A stretch of DNA of 41,864 nt from Natronosalvus hydrolyticus (lineage in GTDB: Archaea; Halobacteriota; Halobacteria; Halobacteriales; Natrialbaceae). The DNA lies in the NCBI GenBank assembly GCA_025517525.1, contig JAOPJZ010000028.1, positions 1-41,864 of the forward strand. Direction: 5' to 3'. The notes beneath the pieces were generated by a model. That model did no database searches and had not been told where the DNA came from. It was given only the letters and a program-made list of their open reading frames with translations. A program made the translations under genes and the position numbers. This document shows, piece by piece, positions 1-7,487 of this stretch. Each line of letters starts with the position of its first letter. Position 1 is the stretch's first letter.

Positions 1-25
1 CGGCAGAAGGGGAGTCCACTGACAA

Positions 26-47
26 GCTCACGACTTCAGTCGTGGGT
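26..47. repeat. Hairpin resembling an IS200/IS605 element end
   Basis: A perfect 7-bp stem (CACGACT / AGTCGTG, loop TC) at 29-44 extends with wobble pairs to about 26-47. Hairpins with this core are, as I recall, found at the right end of haloarchaeal IS200/IS605 (TnpB) elements. No tnpB is visible because the window starts here, so this may be the tail of an element lying upstream or a solitary remnant. Confidence 0.4.
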
Positions 48-95
48 TACTGACAACCGACGAACTGAAGAGGGCAGCCTCGAAGACCATACGAA

Positions 96-683
96 ATGGC
101 TGACGAACTCAAGCGACGGCTCGTCCACTCGAGCGGGGCCGGACTGGTCGCTCTCTATCTGCTGGCCGGCTATTTCGAGCTGGGGCTGACGTGGCCTCGC
201 TTCCAGGCGCTCATGGTCGTTCTCGCAGTGGGTGCCATCGGCCTCGAGGTCCTGCGACTCAAAGTCGGTCTCGAGTGGTGGATTTACGAGAAGCTAACCC
301 GCGAGTACGAGCAGGACCAGTTCGCGGGCTACGGCTATTATATGGTCAGCATGACCATCGCCGTCCTCGTCTTTCCCGAACCGCTGGCACTCGCCGGGAT
401 GTTGATGCTGGCCATCGGCGATCCGCTCAGTGGCCTCGTCTCGGATAACACGCTCAGGCGAGTAAAACACCCGAAGACGCTCGCGACGATGTTCGTCGTC
501 AGTACGCTACTGGCGCTGCCCTTCTTCCTCGAGCACCCACACGTCGCCGTCGCCGCCGCGGTGGGTGCGACGATAGCCGACGGCATCAAAGTCCAAATTG
601 GCGACTTTATCCTCGACGACAACCTGACGATTCCGCTCTATGCGGGTGTGATCGGCTATCTGGCACTCGCAGTCCCGCTGTGA
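96..683 (+). CDS. Dolichol/polyprenol kinase-like membrane protein
   Basis: This is a 195-residue polytopic membrane protein of the dolichol kinase / CDP-diglyceride synthetase superfamily. Such enzymes phosphorylate polyprenols (usually with CTP) and feed lipid-linked sugar carriers used for archaeal N-glycosylation. About six hydrophobic segments are visible. The family signature is recognisable: GDP at residues 108-110, a K..KT element at 124-128, and a C-terminal DDNLTIPL stretch at 174-181, which matches the DN-x-x-x-P pattern of these kinases. The ATG at 96 is the first start, and the length is normal for the haloarchaeal group. It lies upstream of, and convergent with, a tatC gene with no obvious functional link. 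The substrate cannot be read from the sequence; phosphatidate cytidylyltransferase is a less likely alternative. Confidence 0.8.
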   Translation: MADELKRRLVHSSGAGLVALYLLAGYFELGLTWPRFQALMVVLAVGAIGLEVLRLKVGLEWWIYEKLTREYEQDQFAGYGYYMVSMTIAVLVFPEPLALAGMLMLAIGDPLSGLVSDNTLRRVKHPKTLATMFVVSTLLALPFFLEHPHVAVAAAVGATIADGIKVQIGDFILDDNLTIPLYAGVIGYLALAVPL

Positions 684-702
684 GGATGTCGAAGAGACAT
701 AC

Positions 703-888
703 GTGGCTGTACCCCTAATTCTCGACGGCGACGAACCCGTCTTCTTCGAGACGGCAGATTTCGACGGAGCCAACGATAGCCTCGGCGACGACTTCCTAGA
801 GGACTACCCACCGAACCTGGATACGATAGTAGCCAGTATGCGTGCCGTGCCGACCAGCCTCGAGAGTACACCAGAATCTCGAGGATGA
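703..888 (+). CDS. Possible small acidic hypothetical protein
   Basis: This GTG-initiated frame of 61 codons begins 19 nt after the preceding kinase-like gene. The product is acidic (many D and E) with no cysteine pairs, signal or membrane segment, so its composition suits a haloarchaeal protein. I recognise no family. Its only support is position and acidity, and it may be a chance frame between convergent genes. Confidence 0.3.
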   Translation: MAVPLILDGDEPVFFETADFDGANDSLGDDFLEDYPPNLDTIVASMRAVPTSLESTPESRG

Positions 889-983
889 GCCCCTCGGATT
901 TGGGTATGGACTCCAGTGTTAGGGACTCGATGACGGGGTGGTGAAAAACGGTGCTCGAGCGGCCGAATATAAATCGGAACCGA

Positions 984-2633
984 CTACCGCCCGACCCACT
1001 TGAGCAACAGGAGCGTCCCCTCGAACAGGACGATCATAATGATAGCGACGATGATCGGCGCCATGAGCGTCGGGTCGAAGGTGAACATGAACGAAAGTCC
1101 GGCGAAGGCCGCCCAGAAGTAAATCCGCTTGTCAGCGAGCCACCGACGGGTGGTCACGCCCATCATCACCGCGAGGATGATAAACAGCGGAATCTGGAAG
1201 ACGATAGCCAGGAAGCCCGTGAGCGTGATAACCAGGTTAAACGTCTCACCGAGTGCGTACGCGATTTCGGCGCTCCCTTCGGAGTAGAACGTGAAGTATC
1301 GGAACAGTATCGGGAGGACGACGACGAACGAGACGAGCATCCCAATCGCGCCGAGAACGACACTGGTCGGCACAGCTGCGAGGTAGTACTTTCGCTCGTG
1401 GGGATACAACCCGGGCCGCATGAACAGGTAACACTCGTAAACGAACATTGGCAGCGAGACCATGATGCCCGCCAACGCGGCCACTTTGATCCGGGTCAGC
1501 CACAGCTCGAGCGGGTGGTACACGTGCGGCGGTGGCACCTCGGCCGTCGGGCCGGGGAAGATGTTGAACCAGATGAACTCGATGGCCTGGGACGCCCACA
1601 GCAGGGCAATCGCGGTTGCGGCCGCTCCGATGAGCAAGACGACCGCGAGGCGCAACACCATCTCCTCGATGTGGTCGGCCAGCGGCATCTCCTGGTCGTC
1701 GGGTGGCGTCGAAATACCACCAATATCCTCGTCGGGGTCCGGATACGTCGGTTCCTGGCGCTCGGGATCGTGTGCAGAGCCGAAGCCGTCACCGTCAGTT
1801 TTCGCTCGCGGCGGTTCGGCTTCCTCGTCGCCTTCGGGCCGTTCCGGCGGTTCCTCGAGGTCGCCGTCATCGTCGTCGGTGCCGGTTTGGTCGTCGGGGT
1901 CGTCACTCACATCGTCGGCCGTCTCGTCATCGTCCTCCGACCCATCGCCGTCACTATCGGCCGTCTCGTCACTTTCGTCGTCCTCCGTCTCATCGCTCTC
2001 GTCGCCACTCGAGTCCTCACCCTCGAGTGATCGTTCGTCCGCGTCCGCGTCCGCGGCCGTCACGGACTCGCTATCCCGATCGCGGTCGACCGGACGCTGG
2101 CGGTCTCGCCCGTCGCCGCCTCGCTCTTCTCGCGTCGGTCGGGGCCCAAACCGTGGTCGTTCCTCGAGTGGAACGTCCTCGAATTCGTCCCCAGCGTGGC
2201 CGCCGTCGTCGTCCGTTTTCGTGAGGCCGTCACCACCCGTCTCCGAGTCGGATGGCTTATCGTCATTTTCAGTCTCCGACTCGTCACTGTCCTCGCTCTC
2301 CGAGGATTCTGCAGGTTCCTCGGGTGAGCCGTCTTCCGTTGGCTCGTCGGCAACCGTCGATTCGCCATCTCGGTTGCTATCATCCGCGTCGTCGGCATCC
2401 TCGCCATTGCTCGAGGCAGGCTCGTCACCTCCATCGTCGCCAGTCACTGACGAAGAATCCGAGTCCGCCTCGCTCGAGACGGTATCAGCTGGGTCAGTGT
2501 CACTCGAGTCGTCGCCCGGCGTGTCGTCCTCCTGCGGGCGGCTAGCCGCGTCGGATTCCGACGGCTCAGGGCTCGAGGGCTGTGGCTCCGCTGGGTCTTC
2601 AATACCCGACCCTTCGTCCGACTCGTCCGGCAT
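984..2633 (-). CDS. tatC: Sec-independent translocase TatC with long acidic N-terminal extension
   Basis: TatC is the receptor subunit of the twin-arginine translocase, which exports folded proteins and carries much of haloarchaeal secretion. The core is residues 316-549 (about 234 residues, six membrane segments). It contains the conserved first-loop region around PMFVYECYLFMRPGLYPHER (residues 395-414) and the C-terminal membrane pairs. Before the core lie about 315 residues made almost entirely of D, E, S, T, P and G with no predicted structure. By arrangement it corresponds to the single-core haloarchaeal type (TatCo of Haloferax), while the divergent neighbour is the tandem type. The ATG at 2633 follows a TATA-like box about 30 nt upstream, consistent with a leaderless transcript. 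No tatA is in the window. The acidic extension is read continuously, with no frameshift. Confidence 0.93.
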   Translation of the reverse strand: MPDESDEGSGIEDPAEPQPSSPEPSESDAASRPQEDDTPGDDSSDTDPADTVSSEADSDSSSVTGDDGGDEPASSNGEDADDADDSNRDGESTVADEPTEDGSPEEPAESSESEDSDESETENDDKPSDSETGGDGLTKTDDDGGHAGDEFEDVPLEERPRFGPRPTREERGGDGRDRQRPVDRDRDSESVTAADADADERSLEGEDSSGDESDETEDDESDETADSDGDGSEDDDETADDVSDDPDDQTGTDDDDGDLEEPPERPEGDEEAEPPRAKTDGDGFGSAHDPERQEPTYPDPDEDIGGISTPPDDQEMPLADHIEEMVLRLAVVLLIGAAATAIALLWASQAIEFIWFNIFPGPTAEVPPPHVYHPLELWLTRIKVAALAGIMVSLPMFVYECYLFMRPGLYPHERKYYLAAVPTSVVLGAIGMLVSFVVVLPILFRYFTFYSEGSAEIAYALGETFNLVITLTGFLAIVFQIPLFIILAVMMGVTTRRWLADKRIYFWAAFAGLSFMFTFDPTLMAPIIVAIIMIVLFEGTLLLLKWVGR

Positions 2634-2660
2634 CTATCGGGATATAGATAGGCCACCGGT

Positions 2661-2666
2661 TATAGG
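2661..2666 (-). promoter_or_regulatory. TATA-like box for the single-core tatC
   Basis: On the minus strand the sequence CCTATA lies about 30 nt before the ATG at 2633. This is the spacing expected if transcription starts at or next to the start codon. A T-run immediately upstream makes the region AT-rich compared with the flanking genes. Confidence 0.45.
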
Positions 2667-2769
2667 CCTTTTTCTTACGCCACGTCCGTGAGAGAACCCA
2701 GAAAGGACTGGCAACCGTCTGGTCCGACGAGTTCAAGAAAGGTATTGACTCGAAAGGTTGATAACTGGA

Positions 2770-2775
2770 TATAAG
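2770..2775 (+). promoter_or_regulatory. TATA-like box for the tandem tatC
   Basis: TATAAG sits about 20-25 nt before the ATG at 2793, in the 159-nt divergent gap between the two tatC genes. The spacing suggests a leaderless or nearly leaderless transcript. The two tatC genes therefore appear to have separate, back-to-back promoters. Confidence 0.45.
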
Positions 2776-2792
2776 CTACCTACGTCCATCGA

Positions 2793-5189
2793 ATGAGCGC
2801 TATCGACGAAGACACTGCCCGAGCGATCAATAGCGGGCGGGAATCAATGGGCGCACTGTTCTCGAGTGCCCAGGAGAACCTCCAGAAGGTGTTTATCGTC
2901 TTCGTCATCGGGTTTATCGGCTCGTTTTACGCGCTCAGACTCTACATCTGGGACTTTTTGGAGGCAACGGCGAAGGCCGAAATGGCCACGTACGTTGCTG
3001 ACAGCACGGACATCATCACGCGGACGCCGTTCGAGGTCATCCTGTTACAGGCCAAAATCGGGATGATCGTCGGCATCATTATCGCCATCCCGGCACTGCT
3101 GTATCTCTCGCGGCAGAAACTTCGCGAGCGTGGGATTCAGAGCGTCGTCCCGATCTCGAAGACCTACGCTGCGGGGTTCATCGTCACATCGATCGTTCTC
3201 TTCGTAATCGGATTGGTCTATGCGTACGTCGTTTTCTTCCCCTACGCGTTCGATTTCCTCGCCGGGAACGCCGTCAGCATGGGTATCAAGCCCAGTTTCG
3301 GTATCACGGAGTTCACCGAATTTATCGCGCTGTTGACCCTCTCCTTTGGACTCGCAGCCCAACTGCCGCTGTTCATGGGCGCGCTCTCGTACACCGAAAT
3401 TATCCCTTACGAGACGTTCCGCGAGAAGTGGCGTCACGCCATCGTCGGCATCACGGTCTTCGGTGCGCTGTTCTCCCCGCCGGACCCGTTCACGCTGATC
3501 ATGTGGGCGACGCCTATGATCGTTCTCTACGTGTTCAGCCTGGGGCTGGCGAAACTCGTCACCAATATTCGTCGGAAGGGTGCAGCCGAACTCGACGGCG
3601 GCGCTGCGCTGGTCAAGCGACGGGCCATCGAGTTCGTACTCGCCATGGGTGCGGTTTCGGCCGCTGCCGCCGTCGCCATCACCTACGGCGCGTTCGACTA
3701 CCTCGAGGCCGAAATTTATCCCTCCTTCCCGGCCTGGATGCGACCCAGTGGCGCCTCGATGCTCGAAACACTCCCGGAAACCTACGGGATTGCAGGCACA
3801 GTCGCCTCCGGACTGGCAATCGGCGTGGTGATCAGCCTGCTGGTATTGATCGTCTACACGCTGAAAGTGCTCCAGAGCCCGGTCTATCCGCGCGAATCGG
3901 CACTCCGGACCGCGACCGATCCCTCCGAAATCGATCTGAGCATCCTCGATGCCGAGGCCATCGAACGCGCGCCGGCACAGGTCTTCCTCGCCATGACCGA
4001 AGAACAGGCCATGGAGGAAGCCCGCGAGGCGATGTATGACGACGACAAGGAGAAAGCCCAGGCGATCCTCAACCGGTTTGATACGCTCAAAGCAGCCGAG
4101 GCCAAAGACGAAAGCGAGAGTGGCGAAGACGAGGCACCTGGCGACGAGGCCACGGCGCCAGCCGAGGAGGAAGACGACTCGAGCATCTTCTCGAGTACGG
4201 CTGCGGGGATGCTCGATCCGTTCACCGAAGACGAGACCACCGAAGACGACATCGGGGGCTACGCCTACGACCTGGCGTTCATCTTCAACAGCCTGACCTC
4301 CAAAATGTTCCGGCTGGTCGGCCTGTTCATGGTCGTCATGGCCGGGACCTTCTTCTGGCTGTACCAGGGCGGCGTTGGTAACGTGCTCAAGCTGTTCTTG
4401 AGTCGCGTCCCACAGGACGTCCTCGACGAGGTTGCCCGCAACGCCGGGCCACAACAGACCGGCTTTCTCGCCCGGCTTCCACAGGAACACTTCGAACGAC
4501 TCGTCCCCGACGACGAGCTGTATCAGCCCGATATGGGGTTGGACGCGTTCCTTCAGCAGACCGATCTGGTCATCGCCCTTCACCCCGTCGAGGTGCTGAT
4601 CTTCGCCGTGAAAGTGAGCGTGCTCGCGGGCTTCGTGGCCGTCCTCCCGCTCTTGCTCTATTACGCCTGGCCGGCGGCGAAAGAACGTGGACTGGTCCGC
4701 GGAGACCAGCGCGTGTTCCTCGTCTGGGGCGGTACCCTCGCCGTCGGGTTCGCCGTGGGGACCTATCTCGGCTTCTTCTGGGTCGCACCAGCCATCATCT
4801 CGTATCTGGTCACCGACGCGGTAACCAACGGGATGGTGGTCTCTTACCGGATCAAGAGCTTCTTCTGGCTCGTGATCTACACCACCGTCGGCATCGGCTT
4901 CCTGTTCAACATCATCGTGACGATGGCGCTGTTCCACGTCGGCAACATCATCAGTTACCGAACGATGCTCCGGCGCTGGCGACCCGTCGTCGTCGGAATC
5001 TTCGCCTTCGCCGCCTTCGCGAGTCCCAAAGGCATCCTGACGATGATCTTGCTCGCAACCCCACTCGCGCTGACGTACCTGCTCGGGTTGGCCGTCCTCT
5101 ACGTCCTCACCGCCGGTGGCCGACTGTTCGGTGGCAAGGGCGGCTCGAGAACGAGCCCCGAACCAGAGCCAGACACCGTCGCCGAATAA
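2793..5189 (+). CDS. tatC: Tandem-fused TatC translocase (TatCt type)
   Basis: This 798-residue membrane protein contains two TatC units in one chain, as in the haloarchaeal TatCt with about 14 membrane segments. The first unit spans about 25-270 and includes a typical TatC end (PYETFREKWRHAIVG, then membrane pairs). Extra hydrophobic segments follow near 277-300 and 335-357, then an acidic cytoplasmic linker (about 380-490). The second unit covers about 500-785 and ends in a comparable ISYRTMLRRWRPVVVG stretch. It diverges from the single-core tatC by 159 nt. In Haloferax volcanii the Tat system is essential and both TatC types are needed, so this pair is probably a housekeeping export apparatus. 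The several Tat-signal proteins in this window are likely clients. Confidence 0.95.
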   Translation: MSAIDEDTARAINSGRESMGALFSSAQENLQKVFIVFVIGFIGSFYALRLYIWDFLEATAKAEMATYVADSTDIITRTPFEVILLQAKIGMIVGIIIAIPALLYLSRQKLRERGIQSVVPISKTYAAGFIVTSIVLFVIGLVYAYVVFFPYAFDFLAGNAVSMGIKPSFGITEFTEFIALLTLSFGLAAQLPLFMGALSYTEIIPYETFREKWRHAIVGITVFGALFSPPDPFTLIMWATPMIVLYVFSLGLAKLVTNIRRKGAAELDGGAALVKRRAIEFVLAMGAVSAAAAVAITYGAFDYLEAEIYPSFPAWMRPSGASMLETLPETYGIAGTVASGLAIGVVISLLVLIVYTLKVLQSPVYPRESALRTATDPSEIDLSILDAEAIERAPAQVFLAMTEEQAMEEAREAMYDDDKEKAQAILNRFDTLKAAEAKDESESGEDEAPGDEATAPAEEEDDSSIFSSTAAGMLDPFTEDETTEDDIGGYAYDLAFIFNSLTSKMFRLVGLFMVVMAGTFFWLYQGGVGNVLKLFLSRVPQDVLDEVARNAGPQQTGFLARLPQEHFERLVPDDELYQPDMGLDAFLQQTDLVIALHPVEVLIFAVKVSVLAGFVAVLPLLLYYAWPAAKERGLVRGDQRVFLVWGGTLAVGFAVGTYLGFFWVAPAIISYLVTDAVTNGMVVSYRIKSFFWLVIYTTVGIGFLFNIIVTMALFHVGNIISYRTMLRRWRPVVVGIFAFAAFASPKGILTMILLATPLALTYLLGLAVLYVLTAGGRLFGGKGGSRTSPEPEPDTVAE

Positions 5190-5240
5190 GAACGGCTAGC
5201 GATTCGCTGGACAGATTCCTCGAGAGCGCGATCGACCGAT

Positions 5241-5248
5241 GATATAAG
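5241..5248 (+). promoter_or_regulatory. TATA-like box for the ribbon-helix-helix gene
   Basis: GATATAAG lies about 27 nt before the ATG at 5272, the standard position for a leaderless haloarchaeal transcript. It supports the small downstream frame as a real gene with its own promoter. Confidence 0.5.
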
Positions 5249-5271
5249 AATCAGGGACATCAACGTCCAGT

Positions 5272-5451
5272 ATGCCCAAAATCAGCGTTGAAATTCCACA
5301 GGAGTTGCTCGACGACCTCGACGAACACGTCGGCGACGATGGCAAATTCGTCAATCGCAGCGACGCGATTCGATCGTCGATCCGAAAAACGCTCGACGTG
5401 CTCGACGAAATCGACGCCAGACACGACCGCCTCGAGCCCGAGGACTCGTAG
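5272..5451 (+). CDS. Small ribbon-helix-helix (CopG/MetJ/Arc-type) DNA-binding protein
   Basis: This 59-residue protein starts MPKISVEIPQELLDDLDE. A short beta strand (KISVEIP) is followed by two helices joined through RSDAIRSSIRK, the classic ribbon-helix-helix pattern of CopG-family regulators. Such proteins dimerise and insert the paired strands into the DNA major groove. The first strand has I, V and I alternating with K, S and E, as expected. A TATA box about 27 nt upstream and the absence of any competing start support the ATG at 5272. It lies just after the tandem tatC and converges on rlmE with an 18-nt gap. No toxin partner is adjacent, so a stand-alone regulator is more likely than an antitoxin. 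Its target is unknown. Confidence 0.75.
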   Translation: MPKISVEIPQELLDDLDEHVGDDGKFVNRSDAIRSSIRKTLDVLDEIDARHDRLEPEDS

Positions 5452-5469
5452 TATTCCCCCTCGAAAAGA

Positions 5470-6252
5470 CTACTCCTCGAGTCGCTCGGCAAACCCGAAG
5501 TTGGGTTTGACGTCCTCGATACGGATACGGACGGTTTCACCAGCGTCCGCGTCGGCGACGAACACTCGGTAGCCCTCGATCGAGGCGATGCCGTCACCTT
5601 CCGAGCCGGTGTCGACGATCTCGACTTCGAGCGTCTCCCCGACTTCCACGGGGGCAGTCAGCAGTCCTTTGCCGATGAGATAGATTTCCGAGGACGATTT
5701 TCGAGAGGCGTCCGGACTCGTTGCTCGAACGTACTGGAACTCGTCTTCGAGGTCGGCTCGGAGCGCGTCGACGTCGGGACCTTCGAAGACCTTGACTGCG
5801 AAGTTACCCCCGGTGTCGAGTATCTCGAGGGCCGTCTCGAACGCCATCCGCGCAAGGTGCAGCGAGCGAGCCTGATCGAGGGAGTACTCGCCGGACATGT
5901 TCGGTGCCATGTCCGAAATCACGCAGTCGACCGGCCCGTCGGCCGCATCGAGCACCCGCTTTCTGGTCTTGTCCTGGGTCATGTCCCCGCGGAGGGTTTC
6001 GGTTCGCTCGGCGAGGTCGGTCTGCTCGAGGTCTTTGATTCGCTGGAGGTCGACGCCGATGACGCGCCCGCGAGGGCCGACCTTCTCGGCTGCGACCTGA
6101 AGCCAGCCACCCGGTGCTGCACCCAGGTCGACGACCGTGTCGCCGCCCTCGATCAGGCCCTCGAGGTCGTCGAGTTGTTTGAGTTTGTACGCCGCCCTCG
6201 AGCGATACCCCTGTTGTTTCGCCCGATTGTAGTAGTCGTCCTTTCGAGTCAT
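5470..6252 (-). CDS. rlmE: 23S rRNA (uridine-2'-O-)methyltransferase RlmE/FtsJ with TRAM domain
   Basis: This 260-residue SAM-dependent enzyme methylates the 2'-OH of a uridine in the 23S rRNA A-loop, acting on the large subunit. The SAM motif DLGAAPGGW is at residues 42-50. The catalytic tetrad of the RrmJ family is readable as K23, D114 (in SDMAPN), K154 and E189. The last ~60 residues form a TRAM-like beta-barrel, an RNA-binding addition typical of haloarchaeal members and absent from Escherichia coli RlmE. The start is the ATG at 6252. Length and motifs are intact. The gene stands alone, converging with the small ribbon-helix-helix gene and diverging from PCNA. Confidence 0.93.
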   Translation of the reverse strand: MTRKDDYYNRAKQQGYRSRAAYKLKQLDDLEGLIEGGDTVVDLGAAPGGWLQVAAEKVGPRGRVIGVDLQRIKDLEQTDLAERTETLRGDMTQDKTRKRVLDAADGPVDCVISDMAPNMSGEYSLDQARSLHLARMAFETALEILDTGGNFAVKVFEGPDVDALRADLEDEFQYVRATSPDASRKSSSEIYLIGKGLLTAPVEVGETLEVEIVDTGSEGDGIASIEGYRVFVADADAGETVRIRIEDVKPNFGFAERLEE

Positions 6253-6506
6253 TGATTGGGAGACCTAGTGCGGGAAGCCGTTTACACGCTTCGGAGTGGG
6301 GTCGGCTCCGAGAGTCAGAATGAGACACTCTCGTGTAGCAATCGGGATCGAAGTATCGAGTAGCAACCGAGACCGGAGTCTCGCACAACGACTGGTATCA
6401 GCCACTCGAGCGCGATCGGAATGTGATTTCCACAGTGAAATTATCCGGGCTATCGAGGCAGGACAAAGGGTGGCTTTTTGTACCGACCGTTCGTACCACG
6501 ACGTAT

Positions 6507-7250
6507 ATGTTCAAGGCCATCGTGAGCGCGGCAACGCTCACCAGCGCGCTCGATTCCGTGAGCGTGCTGGTCGACGAGTGTAAGATCCACCTCGAAGAAG
6601 AGGGACTCTCTATTCGAGCGGTCGACCCCGCCAACGTCGGTATGGTCGACCTCACCCTCGATGCCGCCGCCTTCGAATCCTACGAGGCCGACGGCGGCCT
6701 CATTGGTGTCGACCTCTCGAGACTCGAAGACATCGCTGGCATGGCCGAATCCGGCCAGCTCATCCAGCTCGAGCTCGACGAAGAAACGCGCAAACTCCAC
6801 ATCCAGATCGACGGCCTCGAGTACACGCTCGCACTGATCGACCCCGACTCGATCCGTCAGGAGCCGGATATTCCGGACCTCGACCTGCCCGCCCGCGTCG
6901 TCCTCGAAGGAAAGGACGTCAACCGCTCGGTGAAAGCCGCCGACATGGTCTCCGACCATATCGCACTTGGCGTCAATGACGCCGAGGAGTTCTTCTATGT
7001 CAACGCCGAGGGCGACACCGACGACGTCCACCTCGAGTTGACCCAGGACGACCTGATCGACCTGCAGGTCGGCCCGGCTCACTCGCTGTTCTCGCTGGAT
7101 TACCTGAAAGACATGAACAAGGCGATCCCCGGCGACACCGAAGTGACGCTGGACCTGGGCGAAGAGTTCCCCATCAAGCTGTATTTCGGCTTTGCTGAAG
7201 GTCAGGGCCAGGTAACGTACATGCTGGCACCGCGAATTCAAAGCGACTAA
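6507..7250 (+). CDS. pcn: DNA polymerase sliding clamp (PCNA)
   Basis: PCNA forms a trimeric ring that tethers replicative DNA polymerases, FEN1 and ligase to DNA. I chose the ATG at 6507, giving MFKAIVSAATL and 247 residues, the length of the characterised Haloferax clamp. An upstream in-frame start at 6423 would add 28 residues unlike any clamp N-terminus. The two-domain repeat is present: the interdomain connector is near residues 115-130 and the conserved C-terminal APRI at about 241-244. The protein is highly acidic, as expected for a halophile. It is single and monocistronic, with a T-run directly after the stop. Confidence 0.96.
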   Translation: MFKAIVSAATLTSALDSVSVLVDECKIHLEEEGLSIRAVDPANVGMVDLTLDAAAFESYEADGGLIGVDLSRLEDIAGMAESGQLIQLELDEETRKLHIQIDGLEYTLALIDPDSIRQEPDIPDLDLPARVVLEGKDVNRSVKAADMVSDHIALGVNDAEEFFYVNAEGDTDDVHLELTQDDLIDLQVGPAHSLFSLDYLKDMNKAIPGDTEVTLDLGEEFPIKLYFGFAEGQGQVTYMLAPRIQSD

Positions 7251-7261
7251 CAGCGGCTCCG

Positions 7262-7267
7262 TTTTTT
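7262..7267 (+). terminator. Oligo-T terminator after PCNA
   Basis: A run of six T begins 12 nt after the PCNA stop, and a further T-rich stretch follows at about 7274-7279. Archaeal transcription commonly ends at such runs without a hairpin. Confidence 0.5.
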
Positions 7268-7441
7268 GGGGTACGTTTTCTCGAGCAATCTCGAGCGAAA
7301 GCGCTAGACTGCGTAGGGAGCTGACTACCGCCCGATATAAACGAGAAGAGATATAACAAAAGTTGTGGGTGTTTTTATACTCGATTAAATCACATATGAA
7401 ATCCTTTCGGTTGCAGAATAATTTACTGCATTTCTATATCG

Positions 7442-7453
7442 TATAATTATAAG
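7442..7453 (+). promoter_or_regulatory. TATA box of the subtilase gene
   Basis: TATAATTATAAG lies about 40 nt before the ATG at 7488, which predicts a leader of roughly 15 nt. The surrounding 7320-7470 stretch is markedly AT-rich, with several more TATA-like words. This is typical of a strong or regulated haloarchaeal promoter. Confidence 0.5.
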
Positions 7454-7487
7454 TCAGTCCGGTCCTGCAGTATGTCTAGACACACGC

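Noticed and set aside
951..2691. Long plus-strand frames of 359 and 409 codons over the acidic TatC gene
   Set aside because: They are reverse-frame images of the D/E/S-rich extension (S, R, P-rich products) and match no protein.
3045..4937. A 630-codon open frame on the minus strand inside the tandem tatC gene
   Set aside because: It is antisense to a conserved membrane protein. GC-rich codon bias readily gives long antisense frames, and the product has no family resemblance.
6423..6506. Extended N-terminus for PCNA
   Set aside because: The added 28 residues are unlike any clamp, whereas the ATG at 6507 gives the standard 247-residue protein.
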